From NCBI GenBank assembly GCA_021826225.1, contig JAKBAV010000002.1, forward strand, positions 32,483 through 96,482: a stretch of 64,000 nucleotides of DNA. Direction: 5' to 3'. The DNA comes from Pseudomonadota bacterium. GTDB lineage: Bacteria > Pseudomonadota > Alphaproteobacteria > Acetobacterales > Acetobacteraceae. The notes under the pieces are model-generated. The model had not been told where the DNA came from. It saw nothing but the letters and a program-made list of their open reading frames with translations, and searched no databases. Below, in pieces: positions 18,553-26,963 of the stretch. The position numbers were made by a program, and so were the translations under genes. Each line of letters opens with the position of its first letter. Within the stretch, counting starts at the first letter, position 1.

Positions 18553-18915
18553 ATGGGCGATATGCTCCTGCCCCCGGGCTTCGCGGCGCTTGAACCTTTT
18601 GTGGGCGAATGGGTGCTGCCCGATGCCGTGGCGCGCATGGCAAAACGACAGGCAAGTTCCATCGCGGCGATCCGGCTGTTTTATGACGCGATGCTGCCAC
18701 GCGGTGCGGCGGCGCTGGAGCATCTGCGGCAATATGCGCTGGGAGAAGTGCCGCCGGATGCGGAACGGTTACTGAAGCTGATGCTGGCTCTGGCGGAGGT
18801 GGCGCCGGCGGTGGAATGGTACGGTACGCCCAGCGTGCCGGATGGTTTTCCCGTCCAGCGCATTCGTTATCTGCGGCAGATTGCCGATAATACCACCCAG
18901 GCGGGAGCGATATGA
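18553..18915 (+). CDS. Small conserved-looking protein of unknown function
   Basis: About 120 residues, all-helical in appearance, no signal peptide or membrane segment. Notable stretches are LPPGFAALEPFVGEWVL, AIRLFYDAMLPRGAAALEHL and LALAEVAPAVEWYG. From memory, similar small proteins accompany Rieske oxygenases in sphingomonad-type catabolic loci, but I cannot name the family. The start is uncertain: 18553 is preferred, with 18517 (inside the VOC gene) and 18562 possible. Its stop overlaps the ATG of the Rieske oxygenase, so the two are translationally coupled and it may be an accessory protein. Confidence 0.65.
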   Translation: MGDMLLPPGFAALEPFVGEWVLPDAVARMAKRQASSIAAIRLFYDAMLPRGAAALEHLRQYALGEVPPDAERLLKLMLALAEVAPAVEWYGTPSVPDGFPVQRIRYLRQIADNTTQAGAI

Positions 18916-20150
18916 TGGATGATCTGCACGCACCGCCAGTGCCCGGCATAGGTTTGACCGCGAAATATCCCGAGATCGGCACCGGGCCTGTGGATACCAC
19001 GATTTATCATGACCCCGCGATTTTCGCCCAGGAGATGGAGGCGATTTTCAAGCGGAGCTGGTATATGATCGGCCGGGTCGAGCAGATTCCCAAAGCCGGC
19101 GATTTTTTCACCTGTGAGCTGCCGTCTTTCCGCCAGGCCGTGCTGGTGTGCCGCGACCGCGAGGGGCGCGTAAACGCCTTTCATAATGTGTGCACGCATC
19201 GCGGCAATGTGGCGGAGCACCGGGCGGAAGGGCATTGCAACGGGTTGTTCACCTGCCGTTTCCATGGCTGGTCGTTCGACCTCCAGGGAAGGCTTGCCCG
19301 GATGCGTGACGAGGAGGGGTTTTTCGGCGCCGATAGGGCCGGCATGGGCCTCAAGAAAATCCCCGTGGATATATGGGAGGGATTCATTTTCGTCTCTCCG
19401 GTGGATGAGCCGCATCAGACTCTGGTTGAATATCTCGGTGAGCAGGGGCGTGATACGGCGGGGTATCCGTGGGGGGCCTGCACGCAGAGCTATCAGTTCG
19501 AGACAGAAATAGCCTGCAACTGGAAGCTGGCGGTGGATTCGCCCTCCGAAGTCTACCATATTCCGGTGCTGCACCCGAATTCCGCGGCGCCGACGATGAT
19601 GGCGGCGGGCAATCCGCATGGCCGGCTGCTCGATGTGACGCTGAAGGGGCCGCACCGGACGAATTCACATTACAGCGTGCTGGCGGAGCCCAAGCCGGTG
19701 CAGAAGCTGGCCTATTTCCATGCCCAGGCGGCGCAGAACGTGGTTCAGGCGGAGCTGGACTATGAGCTTCCGAAAGGCATAAACCCGACACGCTCGCCAT
19801 GGTGGACGGTCGATCTGATCACGTTTTTCCCGGCATTATCTTTCACACTTTCAGCGCATATGTATACGGCGCATCAGGTCTGGCCGCTCTCGCCCAATCG
19901 CTGCCTTTACCAGCAGCGCGTTTTCGTGCGGCCCGCGCAGAACGCGGGGCAGCGTTTTGGTCAGGAAAACACCATGGTCGAATTCCGCGACGTGGTGATG
20001 GAGGATCTGAGTACGCTGGAGCGGATACAGCGCGCGCTGGATACCGGGCAGATCAGGAAATTCCACTATCATGACCATGAGCTGGCGCTGCGCCACCAGC
20101 ATTATGTGGTGACGGATATTCTGGCGGCGTATGAGCGCGAGCAGGGCTGA
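18912..20150 (+). CDS. Rieske aromatic-ring-hydroxylating oxygenase, alpha subunit (first of two)
   Basis: A 412-residue terminal oxygenase. The Rieske [2Fe-2S] site is C94-T-H96 and C115-R-F-H118. The mononuclear iron site is suggested by DSPSEVYHIPVLHP, giving two His ligands. A beta-subunit gene is not present, so it may be an alpha-only (homotrimeric) oxygenase that takes electrons from an unlinked ferredoxin reductase. ATG at 18912 overlaps the stop of the small upstream gene. It probably mono- or dihydroxylates or demethylates a ring. Confidence 0.93.
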   Translation: MMDDLHAPPVPGIGLTAKYPEIGTGPVDTTIYHDPAIFAQEMEAIFKRSWYMIGRVEQIPKAGDFFTCELPSFRQAVLVCRDREGRVNAFHNVCTHRGNVAEHRAEGHCNGLFTCRFHGWSFDLQGRLARMRDEEGFFGADRAGMGLKKIPVDIWEGFIFVSPVDEPHQTLVEYLGEQGRDTAGYPWGACTQSYQFETEIACNWKLAVDSPSEVYHIPVLHPNSAAPTMMAAGNPHGRLLDVTLKGPHRTNSHYSVLAEPKPVQKLAYFHAQAAQNVVQAELDYELPKGINPTRSPWWTVDLITFFPALSFTLSAHMYTAHQVWPLSPNRCLYQQRVFVRPAQNAGQRFGQENTMVEFRDVVMEDLSTLERIQRALDTGQIRKFHYHDHELALRHQHYVVTDILAAYEREQG

Positions 20151-20162
20151 GGAGCGACGGAA

Positions 20163-20990
20163 ATGGATGTGACGATGGACCGTGAAGCTGTTGCGGAGAC
20201 CTATCCCTGCCGGATGGTGACGGATGCCGAAGTTGCGCATTATCTGGAATTCGGCTGGGTGCAGTTGAGAAAATTCATCGATCCGGCGATGCTGCGCCTA
20301 CTGCTCGGCAAGGCCATCGGAATTATGGGCGAAGATGGCGACAGCAATCCGAGCTACGGCATCGAGCAGCCTTATTTCAACGCCCAGGCGGCGGATGGGC
20401 TGGGCGATGCGGCGATCCGCCCACTGATCGAGAAAATCGGCCGGAACGCGAAAGCGCTGATGGCGCGCAAGGCCGATATCGCGGTGCGTTATTACAGTGA
20501 TTTTTTCGCGCCCAAGCTGCCTTCGGCGAAGAAGACGAAAAACATGGGCAATGGGCCCACGAGTTTTCACCAGGATTACATCACCTTCGCGGTTGACCGT
20601 ACGGGTGGGATGACATTCTGGATTCCGCTCGAAGCCTATGGGCCGGAGGCGGGCACCATGTCGTTTCTCAACAAGTCCCACCGACTGGGCGTGCTGGGCA
20701 ATTATACCAGCTATGGCGGGCGCGATATTCGCGATGTGTTCCCGGAATTGCGCGACTGCACGGAGAGCCCGCAGATTGATTATGCGCTCGGCGATATTAC
20801 CGTGCATAGCCATCTGACCGTGCATGGCGCGGCGCGGAACCTGCTGGACCAGCCGCGCTGGGCGTATCTGGTGCTGCCGCAGCCAGCTGACGCGGTATGG
20901 AACGGCGCGCCGCCTGAAGCCTTCGACCCCAGGGGAATGACCGCTTATCAGCCTTTCCCGGATGACCGGTTTCCGATTATCGCTGCGTGA
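20163..20990 (+). CDS. Phytanoyl-CoA dioxygenase (PhyH)-family oxygenase
   Basis: A 275-residue Fe(II)/2-oxoglutarate-dependent oxygenase. The facial triad is visible: H136 and D138 in FHQDY and H221 in TVHGAARN, with R232 (QPRWAY) a likely 2-oxoglutarate contact. It would hydroxylate an aliphatic or alicyclic carbon. The gene follows the Rieske gene by 12 bp and precedes the SDR by 24 bp in the same orientation. Its presence beside two P450s and a Rieske enzyme gives this run four distinct oxygenases. Confidence 0.88.
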   Translation: MDVTMDREAVAETYPCRMVTDAEVAHYLEFGWVQLRKFIDPAMLRLLLGKAIGIMGEDGDSNPSYGIEQPYFNAQAADGLGDAAIRPLIEKIGRNAKALMARKADIAVRYYSDFFAPKLPSAKKTKNMGNGPTSFHQDYITFAVDRTGGMTFWIPLEAYGPEAGTMSFLNKSHRLGVLGNYTSYGGRDIRDVFPELRDCTESPQIDYALGDITVHSHLTVHGAARNLLDQPRWAYLVLPQPADAVWNGAPPEAFDPRGMTAYQPFPDDRFPIIAA

Positions 20991-21014
20991 AACGATCCGG
21001 AATGAGGAAGATAA

Positions 21015-21773
21015 ATGATGACCAATGGCGCTGAGCGCAGGATTGCTTTTGTAACCGGAGCGGGCTCTGGCCTGGGGCGGGCCACCGCCACGGCCTTTGC
21101 CGCACGCGGCTATGCCACCGTGCTGGCGGACCGCGACGCGGCGAGTGGGCGCCAGGTGGAAGCGGCGCTGCGTCAGGCGGGCGGCGAAGCTCTGTTCGTG
21201 AGTTGTGATGTCGCGGATGACGCATCGGTGCGGGCGGCGCTTGCCGAGACCGAGGCCGCGTATGGCCGGCTCGATGCCGTGTTCAATGCCGCCGGAATCG
21301 ATGGCGAGCATGGCAGGATGACGGCCGATTGCACGCTGGAGAACTGGAACCGGGTGCTGAGCGTCGACCTCACCGGGATGTTCCATTGCCTGCGGCATCA
21401 GATTCCGCTGATGCTGAAATCGGGCGGCGGTTCGATTGTGAATTGCGCGTCCGTGGCGGGCATACGCGGCGCACCGAGTTTTGCCGCCTATACCGCGGCC
21501 AAGCACGGTGTGGTGGGGCTGACACGGGCGGCGGCGCTGGAATATGCGCGCCAGGATATTCGCGTGAATGCGATCTGCCCCGGCACGATCGATACGCCCA
21601 TGAACCAGCAGCTCGACCCGGTTTTGCTGAAGAGCCTGCTCGATAGCAGCCCGGCGGGGCGGCTGGGCCGGCCGGAGGAAATTGCCGCGACCGTGCTTTG
21701 GCTGTGCGATGCGGGTGCTGCCTTTGTCAGCGGCCAGGCCATTGCCGTCGATGGCGCGTGGACCGCGCGGTGA
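21015..21773 (+). CDS. SDR-family oxidoreductase
   Basis: A 252-residue classical short-chain dehydrogenase. Cofactor motif GAGSGLG (15-21), NAAG in place of NNAG (91-94), catalytic S146, Y159 and K163 (YTAAK), and C-terminal SGQAIAVDGAW. It probably oxidises the alcohol made by one of the neighbouring oxygenases. GAGGA lies upstream of the start. It ends 19 bp before the second P450 start. Confidence 0.92.
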   Translation: MMTNGAERRIAFVTGAGSGLGRATATAFAARGYATVLADRDAASGRQVEAALRQAGGEALFVSCDVADDASVRAALAETEAAYGRLDAVFNAAGIDGEHGRMTADCTLENWNRVLSVDLTGMFHCLRHQIPLMLKSGGGSIVNCASVAGIRGAPSFAAYTAAKHGVVGLTRAAALEYARQDIRVNAICPGTIDTPMNQQLDPVLLKSLLDSSPAGRLGRPEEIAATVLWLCDAGAAFVSGQAIAVDGAWTAR

Positions 21774-21792
21774 AACCCACGGAGCTGATGCC

Positions 21793-23028
21793 ATGATGCT
21801 GAGCGAGCTGGACCTGCCTTATCTGCCGATGGAAGATGCGGCTTTCGCGCGGGCGCCCTACCCTTATCTTGAAGCAGCACGCCAGAAGCATCCATGGCTG
21901 GCAAGAGGCGCGTTCGGCTATGTCGTGCACGGGTACAAGGCGATCCAGGACATATTACGCCAGGATGGGCCCTTGCAGTCGTCTTACGACGGCATTGTCG
22001 AAACCATGGGAGCCAGGGATACGCCATGGGGCGATTGGACGCTGCGGCATCTACTTTCGGCGCGGCATGAGCAGCATGCGCGGATACGTAATGTTCTGGC
22101 GCCGAAATTCACGCCGCGCCAGGCGAATGAAAACCGCGCTTTGATGCGTCAGGTCATCGCCGATCTGCTCGATGAATGGGCCCCCAGGGGCGCATTCGAT
22201 TTTGAGGAATTCGCCTCGTATTTTCCGATAACCGTGATGTGCACGATGATCGGGGCGCCGCCCGCGGCGATTCCTGCCTTGCGCGCTTCGCTGGAGGCAC
22301 TCGGGCTCTCGGCCAGCATGCAGCGGGAGCATGTGCCGGCGCTGCAGCGCGCATTCGTACATATTGACGGGTTTGCCCAGGAGCTGGTGGCGGCGCGGCG
22401 GGCAGGTGAAAGGTTGCGGCCGCAGCGCGATCTGCTCGATGATCTGCTTGAGGCTGTCGATGCCGGCGGGCTCACGGCGCGGGAGCTGTATGATCTGCTT
22501 GTGTTTCTGTTCGTGGCGGGGTTCGATACCTCGAAGAACATGCTCACCATCATCATGAGCCTGCTGCTCGACCATCCGGGGAACTATGCGCGCTGTGCCG
22601 AGGATCATGGCTATTGCCGCCTGGTGATGGAGGAGGCGCTGCGCTATTGCAGCCCGGCGACGATTCCCCGCACTGCCATGCAGGATATCATGTATCGCGG
22701 CGTGACCATTCCCCGGGGCACGACGCTGTTTTTCCCGGTGAGCATTGCCGGGCGGGATCCGGAATATGTATCTGATCCGGACCGTTTTGATCCGCAGCGC
22801 GCCAAGCGGGTACCCCATATGGCGTTCGGCATGGGTGAACATATCTGCCTTGGCCAGTTCATCGCCCGTGCGCAGATCCAGGAAGGTCTGCACCTCATCG
22901 CGCGGCGCCTGAAAGCGCCACGGCGGACGGGGGTATCGGCCTGGCGGCCGTTTTACGGGGTGTGGGGCATGCGGGGCCTGCCGATTGCCTTTACGCCGGC
23001 ATATGACATGGCGAAGGAGACGGGGTGA
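21793..23028 (+). CDS. Cytochrome P450 (second of two)
   Basis: A 411-residue soluble P450 clearly different in sequence from the one at 15052. I-helix FVAGFDTSKNML, K-helix EEALRYCSPATIPR and haem loop FGMGEHICLG with Cys at residue 352. The I-helix has FDTS where AGxDTT is usual, keeping the acid-alcohol pair. ATG 21793 follows GGAG and the SDR stop; an upstream in-frame start would overlap the SDR. The stop overlaps the next ATG (TGATG). Confidence 0.94.
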   Translation: MMLSELDLPYLPMEDAAFARAPYPYLEAARQKHPWLARGAFGYVVHGYKAIQDILRQDGPLQSSYDGIVETMGARDTPWGDWTLRHLLSARHEQHARIRNVLAPKFTPRQANENRALMRQVIADLLDEWAPRGAFDFEEFASYFPITVMCTMIGAPPAAIPALRASLEALGLSASMQREHVPALQRAFVHIDGFAQELVAARRAGERLRPQRDLLDDLLEAVDAGGLTARELYDLLVFLFVAGFDTSKNMLTIIMSLLLDHPGNYARCAEDHGYCRLVMEEALRYCSPATIPRTAMQDIMYRGVTIPRGTTLFFPVSIAGRDPEYVSDPDRFDPQRAKRVPHMAFGMGEHICLGQFIARAQIQEGLHLIARRLKAPRRTGVSAWRPFYGVWGMRGLPIAFTPAYDMAKETG

Positions 23029-23591
23029 TGCAGACCGCCAGAATTCGCATACCGCCGCTGCCTGTCGAGGCATTCAGCCCGGAACAGGCGGAGCTCGTCG
23101 GGGATTGGAAGCATCTGGTGTTTTCGCGGGTCATCATCAACAGCCCGCGAATGTACCGGACCTTCGTGAAGCATCTGGAGGAGATGGTTGCCCGCACGGC
23201 TTTGCCGCCACGCGACCGTCAGCTCATATGCCTGCGCATGCTTGAGCTTTGCGGCGATGTGTATGAGGTGACGCATCATGTCACCATCTCGCGCAATGCC
23301 GGGTTGACGGAAGACGAAATCGCCGCGATGCGGGCGGGCACCGGGAATTGCCTCACGGCATTCGACCGGACATTGCTGCAGGCGGTCGCGGCGTTGCAGC
23401 GGGAGCAATATGTCAGCGATGACACCTGGCAGGCGCTGGCCGTGCGCTACACGACGGAGCAGTTGATGGAGGTGGTGTTTCTGGCCGGCTGCTATCTGAC
23501 GATGGCGATGCTGACACGCAACTTCGGGATTGAGCTTGAACCCGGTAATGGAGAGTTTGAGCGTATCAACACGCTACGCAGCTACACCTGA
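23028..23591 (+). CDS. Carboxymuconolactone decarboxylase (CMD)-family protein
   Basis: A 187-residue all-helical CMD/AhpD-like protein. The core (DRQLICLRMLELCGDVYEVTHHV) fits the fold, but the CxxC of AhpD-type peroxidases is absent; one Cys remains ahead of a Glu and two His, so a thiol-disulfide role is unlikely. A lactone- or acid-processing role is possible. It overlaps the P450 stop by one base and ends convergently with the acyl-CoA synthetase (10-bp overlap), closing the plus-strand run. Confidence 0.8.
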   Translation: MQTARIRIPPLPVEAFSPEQAELVGDWKHLVFSRVIINSPRMYRTFVKHLEEMVARTALPPRDRQLICLRMLELCGDVYEVTHHVTISRNAGLTEDEIAAMRAGTGNCLTAFDRTLLQAVAALQREQYVSDDTWQALAVRYTTEQLMEVVFLAGCYLTMAMLTRNFGIELEPGNGEFERINTLRSYT

Positions 23592-25192
23592 GCCGTTCCG
23601 GCGAGCAGCACCGCCAGCTCGTGCAGTTTGAGCTTGCCGGTGGCCGTGCGGGGAATTTCCTCCTCCGTGACAAACACGAGCCGGCGCGGTACTTTATAGC
23701 TTGAGAGCGTGGCCCGCAGGGCTTCAAGCAGCGCCTCCGCGCGCGGTGTTGCGCCCGCCGCCGGCACCACCGCCGCCGCGACGATCTGGCCGAAAGCGGC
23801 ATCCGGCAACCCCGTAACGACCGCGAATTTTACGCCGGGCAGCGCGTTGAGGGCGGCTTCCACTTCCAGGCGCGAGACATTGGCGGCGCGGGTCTTGATC
23901 ATGTCGCCCTTGCGCGCGACGAAGGTGAGGTAGTCATCGGCATCGATGCGCACGAGATCGCCGGTGGGGTAGAAGCCATCGGGTGTGAAAACCTCGGCAT
24001 GGGATTTTTTGTAGAGGCCGCGCATCAGCGCGCCGCCGCGCAGGTACAGCTCCCCGACATCGCCAGGCGGAACGACCAGGCCGGTTTCCGGGTTGACGAC
24101 GCGGCGCTCGTAATGATTGACCGCGCGGCCGGAGGCGCCGGGCTTGTTATCCGGCAGCCGGATATTGATCGGCTCTGCGCTATGTGGCGCGAAGGTTTCC
24201 GACATGCCGAGCATGTTGGATTGCAGGTGCGGCGGGATGAGCACGCCGTCGGCATCACGGAATGGCCCGAGCCCGGTGATGGCATCGGTATCGACACCGC
24301 TGGATTGCGCGAGTTCGCGCAAGCGGGTGAGGCCATCGCCCCAGCCGTTCACCCGGTTCGCGCGGCAGGCTTGCAGGGTGGCGAGAACCGTTTCGATATC
24401 GGGAGAATATGGATAGACCAGCGTGGCGCCCTGGGAGAGCACCTGCATCGCCATGGCGAGGCCGCCGAGCCAGAAGGCCGGCAGCATCGGCAGCATGCGG
24501 TCCTCGGGCGTGACCAGGAACAGCCTGGCGAGCGCGGGCGGGTGGCGGGTGAGGTTCCAATGCGTGTGGATCACGGCCTTAGGCAAGGCGGTGCTGCCGG
24601 AGGTGTAGACGATGACGGCATCATCACCCGGCGTCACCTCGGCTTCGATGGCGGGCAGCAGCCGGGCGTCCAGTTCCGCGCCGCACCGCAGCAGGGCGGC
24701 GATGCCGCCGGCCCAGTCCAGGCCTGAAGGGTCGTCGAGCCAGATTGAGCGGAGATAAGGCGCCGCAGGCAATTGCAGGGCGCCGGCGGGCTGGCCGGCC
24801 AGCGCGGGGAAGGCGGTGGCGAGGTGTTGGCCGTAATCATGGCGCAGGAAGCGGCGGGCGGCGAGCAGGATCTGCACATCGCTGTGCCGCAGCATGTAAG
24901 CGAGCTCGCGCGGCGTGCTGAGGGTGCTGACCAGCGTGACCACCGCACCGATGCGCAGGGCGCCGAGGAAGGCGGACATCCAGAAAATGCCGTCAGGGGC
25001 CAGTAGCGCGACATGCGTGCCCTTGCCGGCGCCAAGGGCGAGCAAGGCGCGGGCGAAACCGGCGGCGCGGCGGTCGAGCCCGGCATAATCCACGGTCTCG
25101 GTCATGGTCGCTATGGCATCGTGCCCGGCGCGGGTGGCGGTAATGCGCGCGAGCAAGGCGGGCAATGTGGATGGCGGCGCGTCTTCTGACAT
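23582..25192 (-). CDS. AMP-forming acyl-CoA synthetase (class I adenylate-forming)
   Basis: A 536-residue ligase that would activate a carboxylic acid to its CoA thioester through an acyl-adenylate. Visible motifs are VYTSGSTALPKAV (P-loop), YPTGDLVRID, the hinge ARKGDMIKTRAANVSR, and near the end IPRTATGKLK with the catalytic Lys. ATG at 25192 is chosen because the conserved fold begins soon after; an in-frame extension to 25306 would run through shared operator site D. It is divergent from the second amidohydrolase. It probably feeds the product of the oxygenase run into CoA-dependent breakdown. Confidence 0.92.
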   Translation of the reverse strand: MSEDAPPSTLPALLARITATRAGHDAIATMTETVDYAGLDRRAAGFARALLALGAGKGTHVALLAPDGIFWMSAFLGALRIGAVVTLVSTLSTPRELAYMLRHSDVQILLAARRFLRHDYGQHLATAFPALAGQPAGALQLPAAPYLRSIWLDDPSGLDWAGGIAALLRCGAELDARLLPAIEAEVTPGDDAVIVYTSGSTALPKAVIHTHWNLTRHPPALARLFLVTPEDRMLPMLPAFWLGGLAMAMQVLSQGATLVYPYSPDIETVLATLQACRANRVNGWGDGLTRLRELAQSSGVDTDAITGLGPFRDADGVLIPPHLQSNMLGMSETFAPHSAEPINIRLPDNKPGASGRAVNHYERRVVNPETGLVVPPGDVGELYLRGGALMRGLYKKSHAEVFTPDGFYPTGDLVRIDADDYLTFVARKGDMIKTRAANVSRLEVEAALNALPGVKFAVVTGLPDAAFGQIVAAAVVPAAGATPRAEALLEALRATLSSYKVPRRLVFVTEEEIPRTATGKLKLHELAVLLAGTAQV

Positions 25193-25270
25193 ATGTTTTC
25201 TTTCCGGCTCGGGGTGAAGTCTGGCGCCTGCGCCTGGCCTGTTCCAGCCCGCCCGGCGGCGGCGCGTGAG

Positions 25271-25307
25271 CATGGTTAGAACGCAGGCGCGTGGCGTTCT
25301 TGCCATG
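25271..25307. promoter_or_regulatory. Shared operator site D within a longer interrupted palindrome
   Basis: AGAACG (25278-25283), 11 bp, CGTTCT (25295-25300) matches the motif of sites A-C. It is nested in an outer repeat CATGG (25271-25275) and CCATG (25303-25307) at equal distance. It lies between the divergent acyl-CoA synthetase and amidohydrolase genes, 70-86 bp from each start. CAATCCC follows it at 25313, as it follows site A. Confidence 0.65.
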
Positions 25308-25369
25308 GCTTACAATCCCGGTCCCCCGGGCTTTATGGTGAAGGGGCCTGGCTAGACCAGCGGAGAGAG

Positions 25370-26545
25370 ATGATGCCCGATGATGTAACACGCACGGTTA
25401 CCACCACCGCCGCCACGGCCGATGCCGGGCTCATGGTGGACCGCGCGGCGCAGCCGATTTCCGGCGCGAGGCTGCCGGCCGGACTCTCGCTCATATCAGC
25501 GGATAACCATATCGAGGTGACCGAGGATATTTTTTACGAGGCGTTCCCCCGGCACCTGCGCGATGCCGCGCCGCGCGTCTGGCGCGATGGCTACTGGCGG
25601 CTTGGCTATCGCGACAATATGCAGACCTACCCTGAAGGTGTCGATGTCGATGGCGCGCTGACCAAGGCCGTGCTGACCGATGGTTTCGACCTCGCGGTAC
25701 GGGCGCGCCACCTGGAAATTGAGGGCATCACCCAGGAAATCGTCTATCCGCAGAGCCTGCTGGCGTTCATCCGCCACCCTGACCAGGAGGTGCAGGAGCT
25801 GATCTACCGGACCTATAATGAATATATCGCCGCGCTGGGCAAGCGGCAGGCGGGGCGGTTCCATGGCGTTGGCATATGCGGCAACTGGTGGGACCCGGCC
25901 AAGGCCGAGGCGGCGGTGCGGCAGATTGTGGATTTGGGCCTGAAGACCTTCATGCTGCCGCTGAGCCCTGGTGCGGATGCCGCCGGCAAGCCCATTGATT
26001 ATGCCGGCAAGACCATGGACCGGCTATGGGCGGTGGCGGCGGAGGCCGGGCTGCCGGTGAATTTCCATATCGGCGAGGTGCCCGGCAACAGCACGCGCGG
26101 TGGCTTTGGCACGTTTTTCATCGTTCAGGCGGCGCCGTTCCGTCGCGTGTTCGGCAACCTGATTTTCGGCGGTATTCTCGACCGCAATCCCGGCCTGCGA
26201 ATCGTGTTCGCCGAGGGCGGCATAAACTGGGTAGCCGGGGCCTTGCAGGATGCGGAGCTGACCTACGGCACGCACCGGGAAATCTATGACATTGTGCCCA
26301 GACACCGGCCGGCGCATTACTGGTACAATAACATGTATGCAACCTTCCAGACCGACTTGGTCGGGCTTCGGCTGCTCGATATCATCGGCGCGGACCGCGT
26401 GATGTGGGCGCAGGACTACCCGCATGGCGAAGGCACGTTCGGCTATACCGCCGGGGCGGTGCGGCAGGTTATCGACGCCATGCCGGAGGCGGCGGCACGC
26501 ATGATTCTGGGTGGCACCGCGGCCCGGCTCTACGGACTCGGGTGA
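25370..26545 (+). CDS. Amidohydrolase-2-family metal hydrolase/decarboxylase
   Basis: A 391-residue member of the amidohydrolase-related (PF04909-type) group. The N-terminal metal region reads ISADNHIEVTEDIF, with DNH in place of the common DxH. Later HIGEVPG, FAEGGINWVAG and the C-terminal WAQDYPHGEGTFGYT fit the barrel. Family members are decarboxylases or ring hydrolases acting on aromatic or cyclic acids. GGAGAGAG lies upstream of ATG 25370. It is divergent from the CoA ligase and shares operator site D. Confidence 0.88.
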   Translation: MMPDDVTRTVTTTAATADAGLMVDRAAQPISGARLPAGLSLISADNHIEVTEDIFYEAFPRHLRDAAPRVWRDGYWRLGYRDNMQTYPEGVDVDGALTKAVLTDGFDLAVRARHLEIEGITQEIVYPQSLLAFIRHPDQEVQELIYRTYNEYIAALGKRQAGRFHGVGICGNWWDPAKAEAAVRQIVDLGLKTFMLPLSPGADAAGKPIDYAGKTMDRLWAVAAEAGLPVNFHIGEVPGNSTRGGFGTFFIVQAAPFRRVFGNLIFGGILDRNPGLRIVFAEGGINWVAGALQDAELTYGTHREIYDIVPRHRPAHYWYNNMYATFQTDLVGLRLLDIIGADRVMWAQDYPHGEGTFGYTAGAVRQVIDAMPEAAARMILGGTAARLYGLG

Positions 26546-26963
26546 TGCGGTTTGGCCGATGTTTGCCTAGCCACAAGCTGACGGGGCGGTGGGCACATCA
26601 TGAGCATACGCATGGCTTGTTTCAATGTGCTGATTATTGGCGGTTTGGTTCACATTTTATGGAACGATTTAATTAATCATACAGTATTTTCTCTTGTATC
26701 GTGGAGATAGTTGATTATGATACCTTCAGGTATAATAATAATGCTGGAAAACTCGAGGAAAGGCTGTCCACCGCCTTATAATAATTCTGCGGGAAGGCTG
26801 GCGGCAGCGATGCTTGCGGCGGCGTTGCAGGCGACCATGATCTGGCAAGGGGTGCAAATAAGCTTTCGTGACCGGACGCCAGAACAATCAGGGACGCAAA
26901 AATAGGACGACCTGAGTTAGCGACGGCCAAGAACAGGGACGACAAAACAGGGACGATGAAATA
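26546..26963. other. 418-bp gap, AT-rich promoter region of the transporter operon
   Basis: The stretch 26625-26745 is markedly AT-rich for this window. It holds TATAAT at 26731-26736 and, overlapping it, the inverted repeat ATACCT-TC-AGGTAT (26720-26733), a plausible promoter with operator. Near the end, AGGGACG occurs three times (from about 26889, 26932 and 26947) just before the DUF1302 start. A 54-codon open frame from 26741 has no Shine-Dalgarno and is not called. Confidence 0.5.
26720..26736 (+). promoter_or_regulatory. Candidate promoter with overlapping palindrome
   Basis: TATAAT at 26731-26736 is a perfect -10 hexamer. TTGATT at 26711 is only 14 bp upstream, so the -35 is poor. The palindrome ATACCT-TC-AGGTAT (26720-26733) overlaps the -10 and would place a repressor on the promoter. 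The start of the transporter operon is about 230 bp downstream. Confidence 0.4.

Noticed and set aside
26741..26905. 54-codon plus-strand frame in the gap before DUF1302
   Set aside because: No ribosome-binding site and no recognisable family.
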